From Pleodorina starrii (taxonomy: Eukaryota > Chlorophyta > Chlorophyceae > Chlamydomonadales > Volvocaceae), in contig BRXU01000015.1 of assembly GCA_030267565.1 (NCBI GenBank), forward strand, positions 248,001 to 312,000: a stretch of DNA of 64,000 nucleotides, read 5' to 3'. Within the stretch, counting starts at the first letter, position 1. Each line of letters starts with the position of its first letter. The position numbers and the translations under genes were made by a program. The notes under the pieces were generated by a model. It saw only the letters and a list, made by a program, of their open reading frames with translations. It made no database searches and had not been told where the DNA came from. Of the stretch, positions 1 through 11,200 are shown piece after piece.

Positions 1-942
1 AGCACCCCCCTCGCCGCCCGGAGCACCACCTCCCCCCAGGCAGTGCCCCCGGTGGCCACCTCCCGGGGAGCGTCGTCCGGCTCCAAAAAGGACTGCGCGA
101 AATCGCCACCCTCGTCCTCGTCCTCATCGTATGCGTCGTCGCCTGAGCCGGTGGAAGCCCAGGCGGGGGAGGCGGGCGGAGGGGTGGGAGGGAGGGAGGC
201 AGGGGAGGGCTGGGAGGTGCGCGTGATCCATGCATGTGGTTCTTGGTTACAGCGCGGGGCCTTCTCCCGGTTTGGGATGGGGGCCGCGTGTTTGGGATGG
301 CCGCCCTCACGCCACACAGCCGAGGGCGGTCAGGGGCACTTGACTGTGGCCGCAACCGCCAGGGCCCCCCTGAAGCCTGAACCTCGCTCGCTCCTACACT
401 GCTTGCCTTCCGCCCGAACCCACTCTCGCTGCTGCATACGGCAGCGCCACCCCACACAAAATGCTAGCAGGCCGGGTGCCGCATCCCCAGACCATCCATC
501 CACCCATCCATCAATCCACCCACCTGCCTCCTCAAACTCGTCCTCCGCAAGCTCCCCCTCCTCTTCGTCGCCATTGACCTCCGAGACACCGTCCTCATCC
601 AATCTTCCCTCAGCCGCCGCTGCGGTCGCCGCCGTGTGCTCTTGCCGCTGCCGCCGGTTGCTGCTGCTGCTGGAGCCGAGGGCGTCAACGTCCCGTGGGT
701 CAGCGGCCGCGTCCGCCAGGCGGGACTTCTCTGCGTGGCCAGCCGCTGATTGCTGGGATTTGTCTGCCCTTGCCGCAGCACAGATTGATGTAGACGGGCG
801 GCGCTGCTGTGTGGCGAGTCGCGGCGTTGGTAGGCGGTCAACGCAAGCGGGCTGGAGCGGGAGGGGGCAACCGCCGGGGGCCATCGTACGTTTGTGATGA
901 GGCAGCGGCCGAAGCAGAGACGGTGTCATGGGGCTGGGCCAT
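1..942 (-). CDS. Unrecognised acidic protein, 5' part of gene
   Basis: The product is not recognised. Three exons join in consistent phase: 942-890 (ATG at 942, beginning MAQPHDTVSASAAASS), 768-524 and 142-1, where the gene runs off the window. The middle exon is rich in Ser/Ala, has a basic patch (NRRQRQ) and ends in a strongly acidic run (DEEEGELAEDEFEEAG). The last visible exon continues acidic (DEDEDEGG) and then becomes more ordered (AWGEVVLRAARG), so the conserved domain probably lies beyond the window. Acidic, low-complexity N-termini are common in nuclear and nucleolar proteins, but that is only an inference. Exon 3 is the best supported because its phase and acceptor (ggctcag) match the donor of exon 2. 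The choice of first exon is the weakest part; a long open frame also extends upstream of 768 without a splice. The gene is divergent from the SNARE gene that starts at 1464. Confidence 0.5.
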
Positions 943-1463
943 CTGGAGTCGGCGAGGGTACTGGTGTGGCATTTCGCGACGCCAGCCATGCGGACGCCGG
1001 CCGTGGGGGACATGGCAGGCCAACTGTTGGCTGTACTAGGGAAATGGGTCAACACTGCTTGGGTATAATGGCGATGTGCAGCCCAGGCTGCTTGCACGGT
1101 GGTCACCGACCAGCCTCCCCACCGCTTGAAAAGCAGTTGCGCCGCCAGTTGAAGGGGCCAAAAGCTGTTGTAAGCCACGGAATCAGCAATTGGGGGCGGA
1201 GTTTCGGCCTATGGTGTCGAAGTTTGCAGGGCTAGAGGGTATTTGTCAAAAGTTGAAAAGTCGAGAGGTTAGGGTACGGGTAGTACGACGCGTTTTCCTT
1301 TGTCACCTCAGCATTCCACAGCCAACCGACGACAGGACAACCGGAAGTGCGCATACAATCACGCCAATTGGATGACCACACGTGGCAACGGGACACAGCT
1401 CGTTTTTGTGCTTGTAGGAAAGTTTGATTGCTCTTTCAGAGACTTTGCCCGAAAGCCTTACGC
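943..1463. promoter_or_regulatory. Divergent intergenic region (shared promoter region)
   Basis: About 520 bp separates the putative start codon of the acidic-protein gene (minus strand) from the start codon of the SYP6-type SNARE gene (plus strand). It must hold both 5' UTRs and core promoters. I see no convincing TATA box, no long ORF with family resemblance and no repeat. The assignment rests only on the divergent arrangement. Confidence 0.35.
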
Positions 1464-3715
1464 ATGCCTTCACAAGACCCTTTCTATCTTATCCGTCAGG
1501 AAATCCAAGATACCGTGAGTGATATAGGGCGCTGGATAGTTTCTTTCAGCTTGGACCAGCTTCTCTTCGCACATTTTGCTTAGCACGCACTGAATGCTTT
1601 CGTAGGTAAATGAGCTTCAACAGCGCATGTCAAGATTCCATGGCTTACAAGCCACGAACCCGGAGCGCAAGAAAATCGCACAAAGCGTGGATGAAGGGTG
1701 CAGTTCGCTTGCCTGGCAGGTCCGTTGCGGAGAGCAGTTGCCGCATAGCAACTGCATAATGACGTTGTGGTCATGGGCTTACCTAAGAGCGAGGAAGCTT
1801 CCGCGCGCCGGGGCCTCCATGGTCTAGCAGGGGTTCCCTGACACGCTACCCGTGTGGCTGCCTTGCAGCTCAACGAGCTAGACACGGCAGTGGACCGCGC
1901 CTCGGAAAACCCGCAGCGCTTCAACCTGACGCCCGAGGAGCTCAGCAGTCGGCGGCGATGGATCAGGTGGGCTGCTGCGGGCTGCTCCGCTGGCTGCTGG
2001 CTGGCGGTGCCCTTGCCCGGCGTGGGCATGGTGCCAGCGCTCCCCGAAGCACCGGGCGCCTTTAAATACCAGTAGATGTGCTCAGGGATTCCGACCATCT
2101 TCGTGAGGAGCCAGCGCCGGCGGTGGGGGGGAGCTGTCCAGTCTGTGCAAAGAGCTGACGAGTGCGGGTGCGGGGGCCGGCCTCCGACCTCCCTGGTTCG
2201 GCTGGTCCCCAACTTGTCGACCCTACGCTCGCGCCCCTTTCTACCCTTGCGACGCGTAGCAACACACGGCGGCAGGTGGAGGGCATGAAGGACACGCTGC
2301 GCACGGCCACCGCGCCGCCGCCGCCCGTGTCGGCGGCCGAGTCGAAGGCGGTGGCGGCGAATGACAAGTTCCTGTCGGGGCAGTTCGAGACGCAGCAGCT
2401 CATGCTCAAGTGGGTGCGGGATCCGACGCGGCGTGGGAGGGCGTGTGTGCCCCGCAGGGCCTGCAGCAAAGCAGCGGGCGCGGCGTTACTCCCTGGGAGC
2501 GGCATTACCGCTTGGCTGTCGCACGAAGGAAAACGCGTCGGGTGTGCGCCAGGTCCTAGTCCCCCTCACTGTCAGGCGCCGGTGACAAGCCGCCCGGAAA
2601 GGGGTCCTGTCTGTGTGCCTGGCATGCTGGCTAGGCACTGACTGGCGCCCGCTGTGCCGCGTCGGAGGGGCCCCAAACAGACGCCGCGGCTTCCTCACGG
2701 CGCTGCTCCCGGCGGCACCACGTGTGAGGCCTTCGGCGCACCCTTGCACGGAGCCGGCCCGGCTGGGCTGGGTGCCGTCCGGGGCTGGCTCGCGTCGCAA
2801 TGTGACTCATAAAACATTTCAGATCCACGCGGTAGATGGGTGGATGGATGGATGGACCGATGGGTGCGTGGTTCCGCGCTTCCCTCGCTTGGGTCCAGCC
2901 CGGAATGAGGCTTCCCCGGGTGAGGTGGCAGCGTTAGACCATCGCCGTCGCCGCCTCCGCCGAGACACTGCGTCTGCTGACGTCCGGCCGGTCGCACTGC
3001 ACTGCATTGGCTCGCATGGCGACATGGTTGAGCTCGAGTCCTTGTCGCGCCCTTGGCCCTGCCCCCTCTCTGCCCTGCAGGCGGCAAGACCAGGACCTGG
3101 AGGACATTGAGCAGGCGGTGATTCGGATCGGGCGGCAGGGCCGGGAGATCGGAAACGAGCTGGCGGCGCAGGTGGGGTCGCAGTGGACTGCCACTCGGCA
3201 ATGAAGATGAGACCACTTGCTTCCTACCCGGGGGACAGGGTAGGGAGCGACTAGGGAGGGGGCCAGTCCAAGCTGGCCCGGAAGAGACATGTAGTCAGCA
3301 CCAGCAGCAAGGCAGGGGGTTGTGGACGGGGCGGCCTGGGACTGGGGAGGTTGCTGGGGCCGCAGGGGCTTGGCGGCAGCATCGATGACGGCGTTGGGTC
3401 GACAGCCAGCCAGGCAGGCAGCCTCACCCGCGGTCCGACATACTCGCCCGCCCTCATATGGGTGGCCCGAATTCAATCCGCACCTCGCCCCATCCCGACC
3501 GATTTCACTCCCTCATGGAACTCGCCCGCACCCGCTGACAGGACATCCTGCTGAATGAGTTGGAGCAGGACGTGGACACGACGCAGAGCCGGCTGAAGGC
3601 GGCGCAGAAGAAGATGCAGGAGCTCATCCGCAAGAGCGGATCCAACACGCAGCTGGTGCTCATCGCAGTGCTCATTGTCATCCTCGTACTCCTCGCCGTC
3701 TTCGCATTCATGTAA
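1464..3715 (+). CDS. SYP6: Qc-SNARE, syntaxin-6/SYP61 type
   Basis: Tail-anchored SNARE of the syntaxin 6/10/61 family, which acts in vesicle fusion at the trans-Golgi network and endosomes. Six exons, all phases consistent: 1464-1514, 1606-1719, 1869-1966, 2260-2409, 3081-3171, 3542-3715, giving about 225 aa (family usually 230-260). The N-terminus MPSQDPFYLIRQEIQDT matches the family's conserved DPF start. Exons 2-4 encode the N-terminal helical bundle, with a block (NPQRFNLTPEELSSRR) typical of syntaxin 6. Exons 5-6 carry the Qc SNARE helix, with the ionic-layer Gln near residue 168 at the exon 5/6 junction. The last 22 residues are one hydrophobic membrane anchor (LVLIAVLIVILVLLAVFAFM). 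The start was chosen because ATG 1464 gives the conserved DPF motif directly before a gtgagt donor. A TGTAA overlaps the stop codon (3711-3715) and is probably not the poly(A) signal. Confidence 0.93.
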
Positions 3716-5286
3716 TGCTGTCAAGGCCGGCCTTGCGCTGGGGCGGCGGGAAGGGCCGTAAGGGGATAGGGTTAGTGGCGCATGGGGCGAGAGGCGGGTG
3801 GGGCGTGCGCTGGAGCGATTATTTGAGGGCTGGGTGAGACGGCGATGGAGCGGCGGCGGTTGTGGCAGTGGTGGGGTCGCGCCAGGGCGGTGGGGGGGCG
3901 GTGTGGAGGGTTGCATAGGCCATCTTGCATGAGGGAGCATGGAGGGGATGCGGTTGACGGGGACAGACGCGGCCTTGTCGTGCGCCCTCTTGTCGACTGG
4001 AAACTCCGTCATGGGAACTGAGCTTGGTCCGGGGAGAAAGCAGGAGAGGGAGAGGAGGGCGGAAGGCGCCTCGCCTCGCCGCGGGCGTCTGTGCCTGGCT
4101 CTGCTATACAGGCGGAGCTCGCACTGAGGAGGCCAATGAACGAGTGAACGTGGCGCGCATGCCCGGGATGTATGTGCCTACGGGACGGGGCGTGGAGGTA
4201 AGTATGATAGTCCAGAGAGAGCGTGGTTTGAGCGTGCTGGGGCTCAAACCACCCGTCTGGTGTCGGTTGGCTCGGGTGGTGCCTGCCTCTACCCTGCCCA
4301 TGCTTCTTGCGTCTCCGCCTCATGTTTGAGGGTGGTGGGATGCAGGGCCCGTGCCGGGAGGGGGTTATGGCCCACAAGGAAGCAACGTACTCCCGCCGTG
4401 AATGTGAATGCCCAACATCCGGGATGAAGCTCCACATGCGTTTGCTACCGGTAACCCCTGCCTCCTTCCGAGCACAGCCAACTCCACCCCGGGTCTCTCC
4501 TGGATTCCAGGCCTGTGGTGCCCCGTGTCTAAACGTGGGGGGCGGCCCCCTAGGGAGTCAGCTTGCCTCATCAGCCTCTTGGGGTGGGGCTGCCAGCGTC
4601 GTGCCCACTCGCACAAGGCTGGTGAGCCCACATGCAGCTGCAGCCCCCAGAAGCTCCCAGACATACACACCCCAACTGAATCAACCCAACCGGTGCCGCC
4701 ATGCCGCGCCCCGAGGCAGCAGCCGCCATCCCCGGGACCGCCGCCGCTGCTAGACCTCCTGGCCAGCCCCCGGACCGCCGTCTGTCGGGCATCGAAGCCC
4801 CTGAAACCCGTCTCGCGCTTTCGCTGGTCGCGTCGCGTCGTGTACACACATGCCTTGCTAATGCTCATCTGCCCTACTGCTGCTGCTGCTAGTGATTGAT
4901 CTGGTGTACAACGGGCCGAGCGAGTCCGGACTGGGCGCGAGTCGACACTCGACCGCCTCGCTGGCGCGCCTCATCTTTCCGTCGGCTGGGTGGTGGAGCC
5001 CCCTGATGAGCAGCACGGCACGCCACGCCAAACCAATGCCAAGCCAAGGCCCCCCTCCCGTCGCTTTTCCGCCTCTGTCTCTTCCGGCGCTGCATACCGA
5101 TCCCATTCGGTCATTCGGCAGGCCAGCCCGGAACCCGCAACCCGCACCACAGAGGGCGACCAGCTGCCTGACTGGACGTGCCAAGGAGTCTGCCCCTCGT
5201 CTTGGCTCCCGTTTGCGCCTCCTGTGTTGTCCGGCTCTCGCCCTGCGCTGCGCTCTGATCTTGTTCTCCTGCCTCTTCACTTGACT
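3716..5286. other. Convergent intergenic region with two 3' UTRs
   Basis: These 1.57 kb lie between the stop codon of the SNARE gene (plus) and the stop codon of VPS15 (minus), so they should hold both 3' UTRs. The sequence is GC-rich, with several overlapping open frames that show no family resemblance. I found no clear TGTAA signal for either gene here. Confidence 0.5.
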
Positions 5287-8200
5287 TCACTTCCACGCCT
5301 TGACCACTCCGTCCCGGCTGGCTGTGAGCAGCAGGCGGCTGCTCCCGGGAGGGTCCGCCACCGCCAGCGCCGTCACCGCATCGGCGTGGGACTGGTCGTT
5401 GACGCGCACCTGCGCCAGGTCGTTAGTACGGCACGGTACGGCAACATAAGAAGAGCGGGCTTTAAGGCAAAAGGCGGGCGCCGCACGCGTGCTTCGTCGC
5501 GGGCTTGGAACGTGCCCTTGAACGGCCCCTTGAACCCACCCAGCCAACCACCCAGCCAACCACCCACCCGGCCCCTCAGCTCGTGGCAGCTCTCCGTGAG
5601 TCGGGAGGAGTTGTCCAGCAGGCACAGCTCCTCACACACCGCCACGTCGCCCACCGCCCGGGTGCGGTACTTGTACCTGGGAGGGAGGGAAGAGGGGGCG
5701 GGGGGGGGTAAGGGGGGTGAGGTGAGGCGCGTTAGCAGATGTGCGGCCGGGGCCGGAGGCGGGGTGCAATTAAGGCGGTCCTGGGCCGAGGTTAGGGAGT
5801 TGACTCCAACGGCCCGACATCCCCTCCAGCCTCACACTGGAGATTGGAGTGTCGCCCCATGCCGATCAGCCCGGGTCAAGCGGGCTGGGCCAGGGCGGAG
5901 CTCGCAACCCTGTGCCGCAAGGAAACACCCACCCACCCACCCACCCTCCCGACTTTTTCCCGACTTTGAAGTACCTGCGCATGTAACCACTCACCCACCC
6001 ACACAGCACGCACCCCATTCCTCACGCCCCCTTCCACCCACACACCCACCCCCCCACCCACCGGTACTCTGGCACACTCAGCCCGGCCGCGGGTGTTCCG
6101 TCGCTGAGGGAGTCTCCCGGCCACAGCGGCCCACACACCGCGTAGCTGCCCTCAGGCCGGGAGGCGTCCCAGTAGCGAACCGCCGCATCACTGCCGCCCC
6201 ACAGCAGCGCACCGCCCGGCAGGGACAGCAGGCAGCGGGCGCCTGCGGAGGGAAGGAGGCGGGAGGGGAGAGGGGGGGGTAGGAGAAGGAAAAAGGTGTC
6301 GCAGGGGAGGGGTAGAAGGGCGTGGGTGCGGGCGCGGCTGACGTGGGTACAGACACGCATACCGTATGCGGCCGCAACTGCAGCCCTCGGTGCCCAAGCG
6401 CAGCGCAGCGCGGGGAACAACCGGTCAAATCGGGTCGAGGGTTCGGCCCCGCGCCCCCTCACTCCCCTCATGCCGGCGTCAGCCGCCCACATACCCACGC
6501 ACCCACGCACCCGCCGTCCGCGGCTGCGGCTGCGTCACCGCATCCGCACCCAGACCGCCCACCGCGCCGCCTCCCGTCCCGCCGCGGCCCGCAGCCGCCG
6601 ACCCCGGCGCGCTGCCCGGCGGCCCGGCGGATTGCGGCTGGGTCGGCTGCGACGTGAGTGCTGCTGGCGGTGTGGCTGCGGCTGCCGCCTCCGCCTCCAG
6701 GGGGCCCAGGCAGCGGAGGACCTGTCCCGGGCAGTGCGATGGGAATGGCGGAGGCAGGGGGGTCGGAGGTGCCCGGGTTTAAGTGCTGTGCTGTTCGCGG
6801 GATTGCTGGGCGGGCTGGGAAGGCTGCGCGGGCTGGGGAAACACATGCTCGGAAAGGGGCAACCGACGAAGACTGGGAAGAATGGCGGGGGCCGACCACC
6901 ACCCACTCGCCACCCACTCGCCACGCTGACCCGGGCCGGTCTTGTCTGCCTGTCAGCCAGTCTGGCTGCCTCTTGTCCCCGCCTTTCCTCCGCGCAATTT
7001 CTTCGACGCCCTGCCCGCGCCCTTCCAGCTTGTCAGCTTGCCAGTTGGGGCTGTCGGACTTTCCCTCCCTCCCTCCCACCCTCCCGGGAATACCCCAACC
7101 CCCGCCCCCGCCTCCACCCCGCCTCGCCGCCCCCCACCTGTCGGCACCTGCCGCTGACGATGTCCCACAGCCCCGCCTCGCCCTGCCCCGCCGCCACCCA
7201 CACAAGCGGACAGCCGCTGCCGACCGACCCCGGCCCCGGCCCCGCCCCGGACTGCCCCAGCCCCAGCCGCCGCGCGGACAGCTGCGGCTGCGCCAGAGAA
7301 GCTGCCTGCTGTAACTGTGGCTGCTGCTGCTGCTGCAGGGCCTGCTGCATCACCCTGGCTGGCGGCCCGGTGGCGAGCGCCAGTGCGTCTATGGGGCAGC
7401 GCAGCGGGTGGCGCCAGGTGTGGACACACGTCTGGAAGCGCACGTCCCACAGACTCAGGTAGCCGCGGCTGCTGCCTGGGGACAGACCGGGGAGGGAGGG
7501 GGCGGGGAGCGCGGGCGGGGGCGGGAGCGGGAGCGGGGGGACGTGGCGCGGCGCGAGATGATGGTTGATGGTTAATGGTTGATGGTTGCTGGGCGGCGGC
7601 GGTGGCGGTGGCGGGGGATGCGATGCGGCTGCGGCCGCGGCAAAGGGTCGTTTTGGCCGCTGGAGGGTAGCGCAGAACCCGAACTCCACACATCGACGCA
7701 CGTGAGGTCCGCGTGTGTCCGCCGATACGATACGATGCGACACGATGCGAGACAGCACGACACCAAACCCCGCCGCACTTCCACCGCTTGCCCCACCCAC
7801 CCAACCCAAACCCCCCCACCAACCACCCCCCCACCCGTCATGAGCCAGCTTGCCGAGTGCGATGGGTCGGCCAGCAGGTGCTCCGGCAGCCCTCTGGCGG
7901 GTGCACACGGCAGCGACCAGGCGTCCCGCTGCGTGCGTATGTCCCAGGCGGACACCCCGCCCCGCTGAGTCACGTACAGCAGCAGGTGGGGGCCCCAGGC
8001 GGACACCTCCAGAACGGAGCCCTGGCCCGGGGACAGCTGCCGCACCGCCACCACACCTGGCCGGGGGTGGGCAGGGGTGGGCAGGGGAGGAGGGAATGAC
8101 AGTCCGCGGGGGGCGGGGCAGGGCATGATGGGGGGAGCGCATGCCGGCATGCGGGGAGCAACGGGCGACGGAGGTGGGGCGGGGAAGGAGAGGAAGGAGC

Positions 8201-11200
8201 CGTGCCGGCTCAATGAGGGGCGAGAGCGGGGTAAGGTGAGGTGGGGTGGAAGAACAATGCCAACTGCCGCCGCGAGGTGACCGGAGTGAAGCTACCGAAG
8301 TGGAGGGGACCCGCGCCGCCTGGTGGGGCGGGTCAACGCTGCCTCAACGTGTGTGTGGCCCCAGCGGGACGTCCGACGCGGCGCCGCAGGGCCCCGCCAG
8401 GTACCTCTCCCCCCCCACACACACACTCACTCACACTCACACACAAACGAGCAGCAACAGCCATAAAGAACTCAGAACATCTTCAAGCGGCTCGCTCCTG
8501 CGCTCGGGCCTCCCACCTCACCACCCACCCACCCACCCCCACCCACCCGTGTACTTGTCCGGTACTCCCCCCTGGCGGCTGGTGTACTCGGGGCGCCACA
8601 AGTGCAGTGAGCCCGAGGAGCTGCCGGAAGCCACCGTGGTGCCACTGCTCCAGGGGGAGGGGGAGCCGCACGAGGACGAGGACGAACCGCCTCCTCCGCC
8701 TCCACCGGCCGCTGCTGCTCCGGGTGTGTCCCAGGCTCCTCCGCAGCAGCACAGCGCAGTGATGCGGCCGGTCTGGGCGGCGTAGGTGAGGCGGCTGTGG
8801 AAGGTCACGTCGCGCTCCAGCCGCCGGAGGTCCCAAACCTGGAGGGAGGGAGCAGAGGGAGGGAGGGAGGAAAGGAGTAGGGCCCGGGGGGGGGGGTGCA
8901 ATAGAGTGTCTGGGGTCGTTTGGATTTGGCGGGCGGGGTCTGGCGAGTGGGGTGCGGAGGAGGGCCTGAGGGTATCGGGGGGTCCCGGGGGGAGTTCCTC
9001 CCTGTGTATGGGGGGGGGCTGGGCTGCTTGGCGCCGTCCGGGAGCGCATGGCGCACAGCGGGGGAGGGGGGCGGCTTACTGCGCCGTGCCGTACAGTGCC
9101 GTACCTTGACGGTTTCATCGGACGACGCCGACGCCAGGAAGCACCCGCCCGCCCCCACCGCCAGCCGCGTGACGCCCCGGCGGTGCTCCGCCAGATGTGC
9201 CACCAACACACCCCGGGGCCGCCACCACCCGCCACCACCACCACCGCCACCCCCACCGCCGCTGCCGCCACCGCCGCCTGCAGGGTTCGAAGCCGCCGGG
9301 GGACCCGGTCTCACCGGGGGTTAAAAAGAACTTTAAAAGAGTTTTGGCGCGTCGGCTGCGCTTATCCCCCACCGCCGCAACACTGTCCCCTCCCCACATC
9401 CACCCGCCCACTCACCCGCAGCGAAGCCGCCGCCCGATCCCGCCGAGTCGCCTCCGATGTGCCACTCAGAGGAGGAGGCAAAGGGACCTGCGGCCAGGGA
9501 GAGCGAGCAGCGCCCTTCAGCGCTACGTGTGGTATGTTAGGGACACGGCAGTCGCTCCATTTCTACTTCCCCTTGCACTGCAACACGGATACTCGGCAAT
9601 GCTCCCCCCCCCAAGCCGAGCCGAGGGCCCCCCGCCGCCCCGCCTGTGCGCACCGCCGCCGCTGCTGCCGTGCACCCCAGCATCCCACCCACCAGCCCAC
9701 CCCCCCTCCGCACCTCCAGACGCGGAGAAGTAGTCACCGTGCTGCATCGCGCCTCCCAGCAACTCCACCCCGCCGCCGCCCCCGCCCCCGGCTCCGAAAC
9801 CGCCTGCCCCGGCTCCCGCTCCCGCTCCCGCCGCGCCTCCCATCACGGGCCCCGCCGCGGGCACCAGCGGCGGCGGCCCCCTCTGCGATAGCGACACCAG
9901 CCGCCACGTGTTCCTCGCCGCCGCGTCACGCACGTCGGCGCCCGCGTCCGCCCGCAGCCTCGCCAACAGCCCCGCCAGCCGGCCCAGCTGCTGTCGCTCC
10001 AGGGGATCCACCCCCAGCGGCTCCCTCGCCAATCTGTCCCCCAACGCCGCCACCCGTGACTCCAGGGTGGCCAATCGCCCACCCAGCGTCGAAAGGGCAA
10101 CGCAGTGGGCGCTCAGACCGGGACCGGGCACGGCGGCGGCGGCGGCGGCAGGCGCCGCTGGCGCGGCGGCTGCCGTGGCGGCGACGATGGCCGCCGCTGC
10201 CGCGGCGGCGGCGCCGCTGGTGCCTTCGGCGCCGGCGGCGGCGAGCGCCGCCGCGGCGGCAGCGGACGGATCGATCGACATGTCGTAGGTGTACAGCGGC
10301 GCGGCTGGGGTGGGAGCGGGGAGGTCCCGGGGCCCGAGGGAGTGGCAGTGGTTCGGGAGAGGGCTGGAGTGGGTTTATGGCAGCTTAGCGGCAAGCAATG
10401 CGCAGGTGCTGCTGCTGCTGCTGCTGCGGGGGTTACCCGACCCGCCCTCCCAACCCGGCCCCCTTTTCCAACCCTATCTACCCATCCCAAATCCCACCCA
10501 CCCACCCACCTGGTCTCAGGAACAAGTCGTTCGCGTCCTCGGGTCCAGATAGCCCCTCCAGCAGCGGCAGACCGCAGAACACGGCCCCACACGCCTCACC
10601 ACCGCCACCACCGCCACCGCCGCCGCCGTCGGGGCCGCCGCTCCGCAGCGGATGAAGCCCCGCAGCGCCGGTGCCGGTTCCGATGCCGGCGGCGGCGGGG
10701 CCCGAAGGTGCGACAGCGGAGCTCGCGGCGCCGGCGCTGGGGCCGCTGGCGGGGCCGGCGGCCGCACCGGCGGCTGCGCCGCCGCCGCCGCCGCCGCCGC
10801 CGCGCAGGGGCGCCGACAGCTTGTCCATTGCCGCTGCCAGCGTCTCCGCTGTTGAGGTTGAGGAGAGGGTCGAGAAGAGTTGAGACACTCATGTACAATG
10901 GTGTCACGTGACTTCGTTGCTGTCGGGTTGCGCTTCCGAAGGAAGCAGTGGCCGCAGCCGTGACAGCGGCAGCAGCAGCGGCGGCAGCAGCGGGTGCAGG
11001 GACTGCCTTCCAAAACCCAACAACGCCCCGGTTAAACCCGGGAGACGAGACGAGACCCTAATGGGTTGACACTACCGCAGCCGCCGCCACACACACACAC
11101 ACACGTGTCACCCCATGTTCGCGGCCCCTTCCCTTCCAGGCACCCACCAGCCACCAAACCAACACGCACCAGCACACCCCTCCCCCTCCCTCCCTCCCTC

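Noticed and set aside
4990..6282. 430-codon open frame on the plus strand
   Set aside because: Antisense shadow of the last VPS15 exons and introns in high-GC DNA; no domain, and the minus strand carries the WD40 exons in correct phase.
9048..10388. 446-codon open frame on the plus strand
   Set aside because: Antisense to VPS15 exons 19-20; composition is Arg/Pro-rich, as expected for the complement of Gly/Ala coding sequence.
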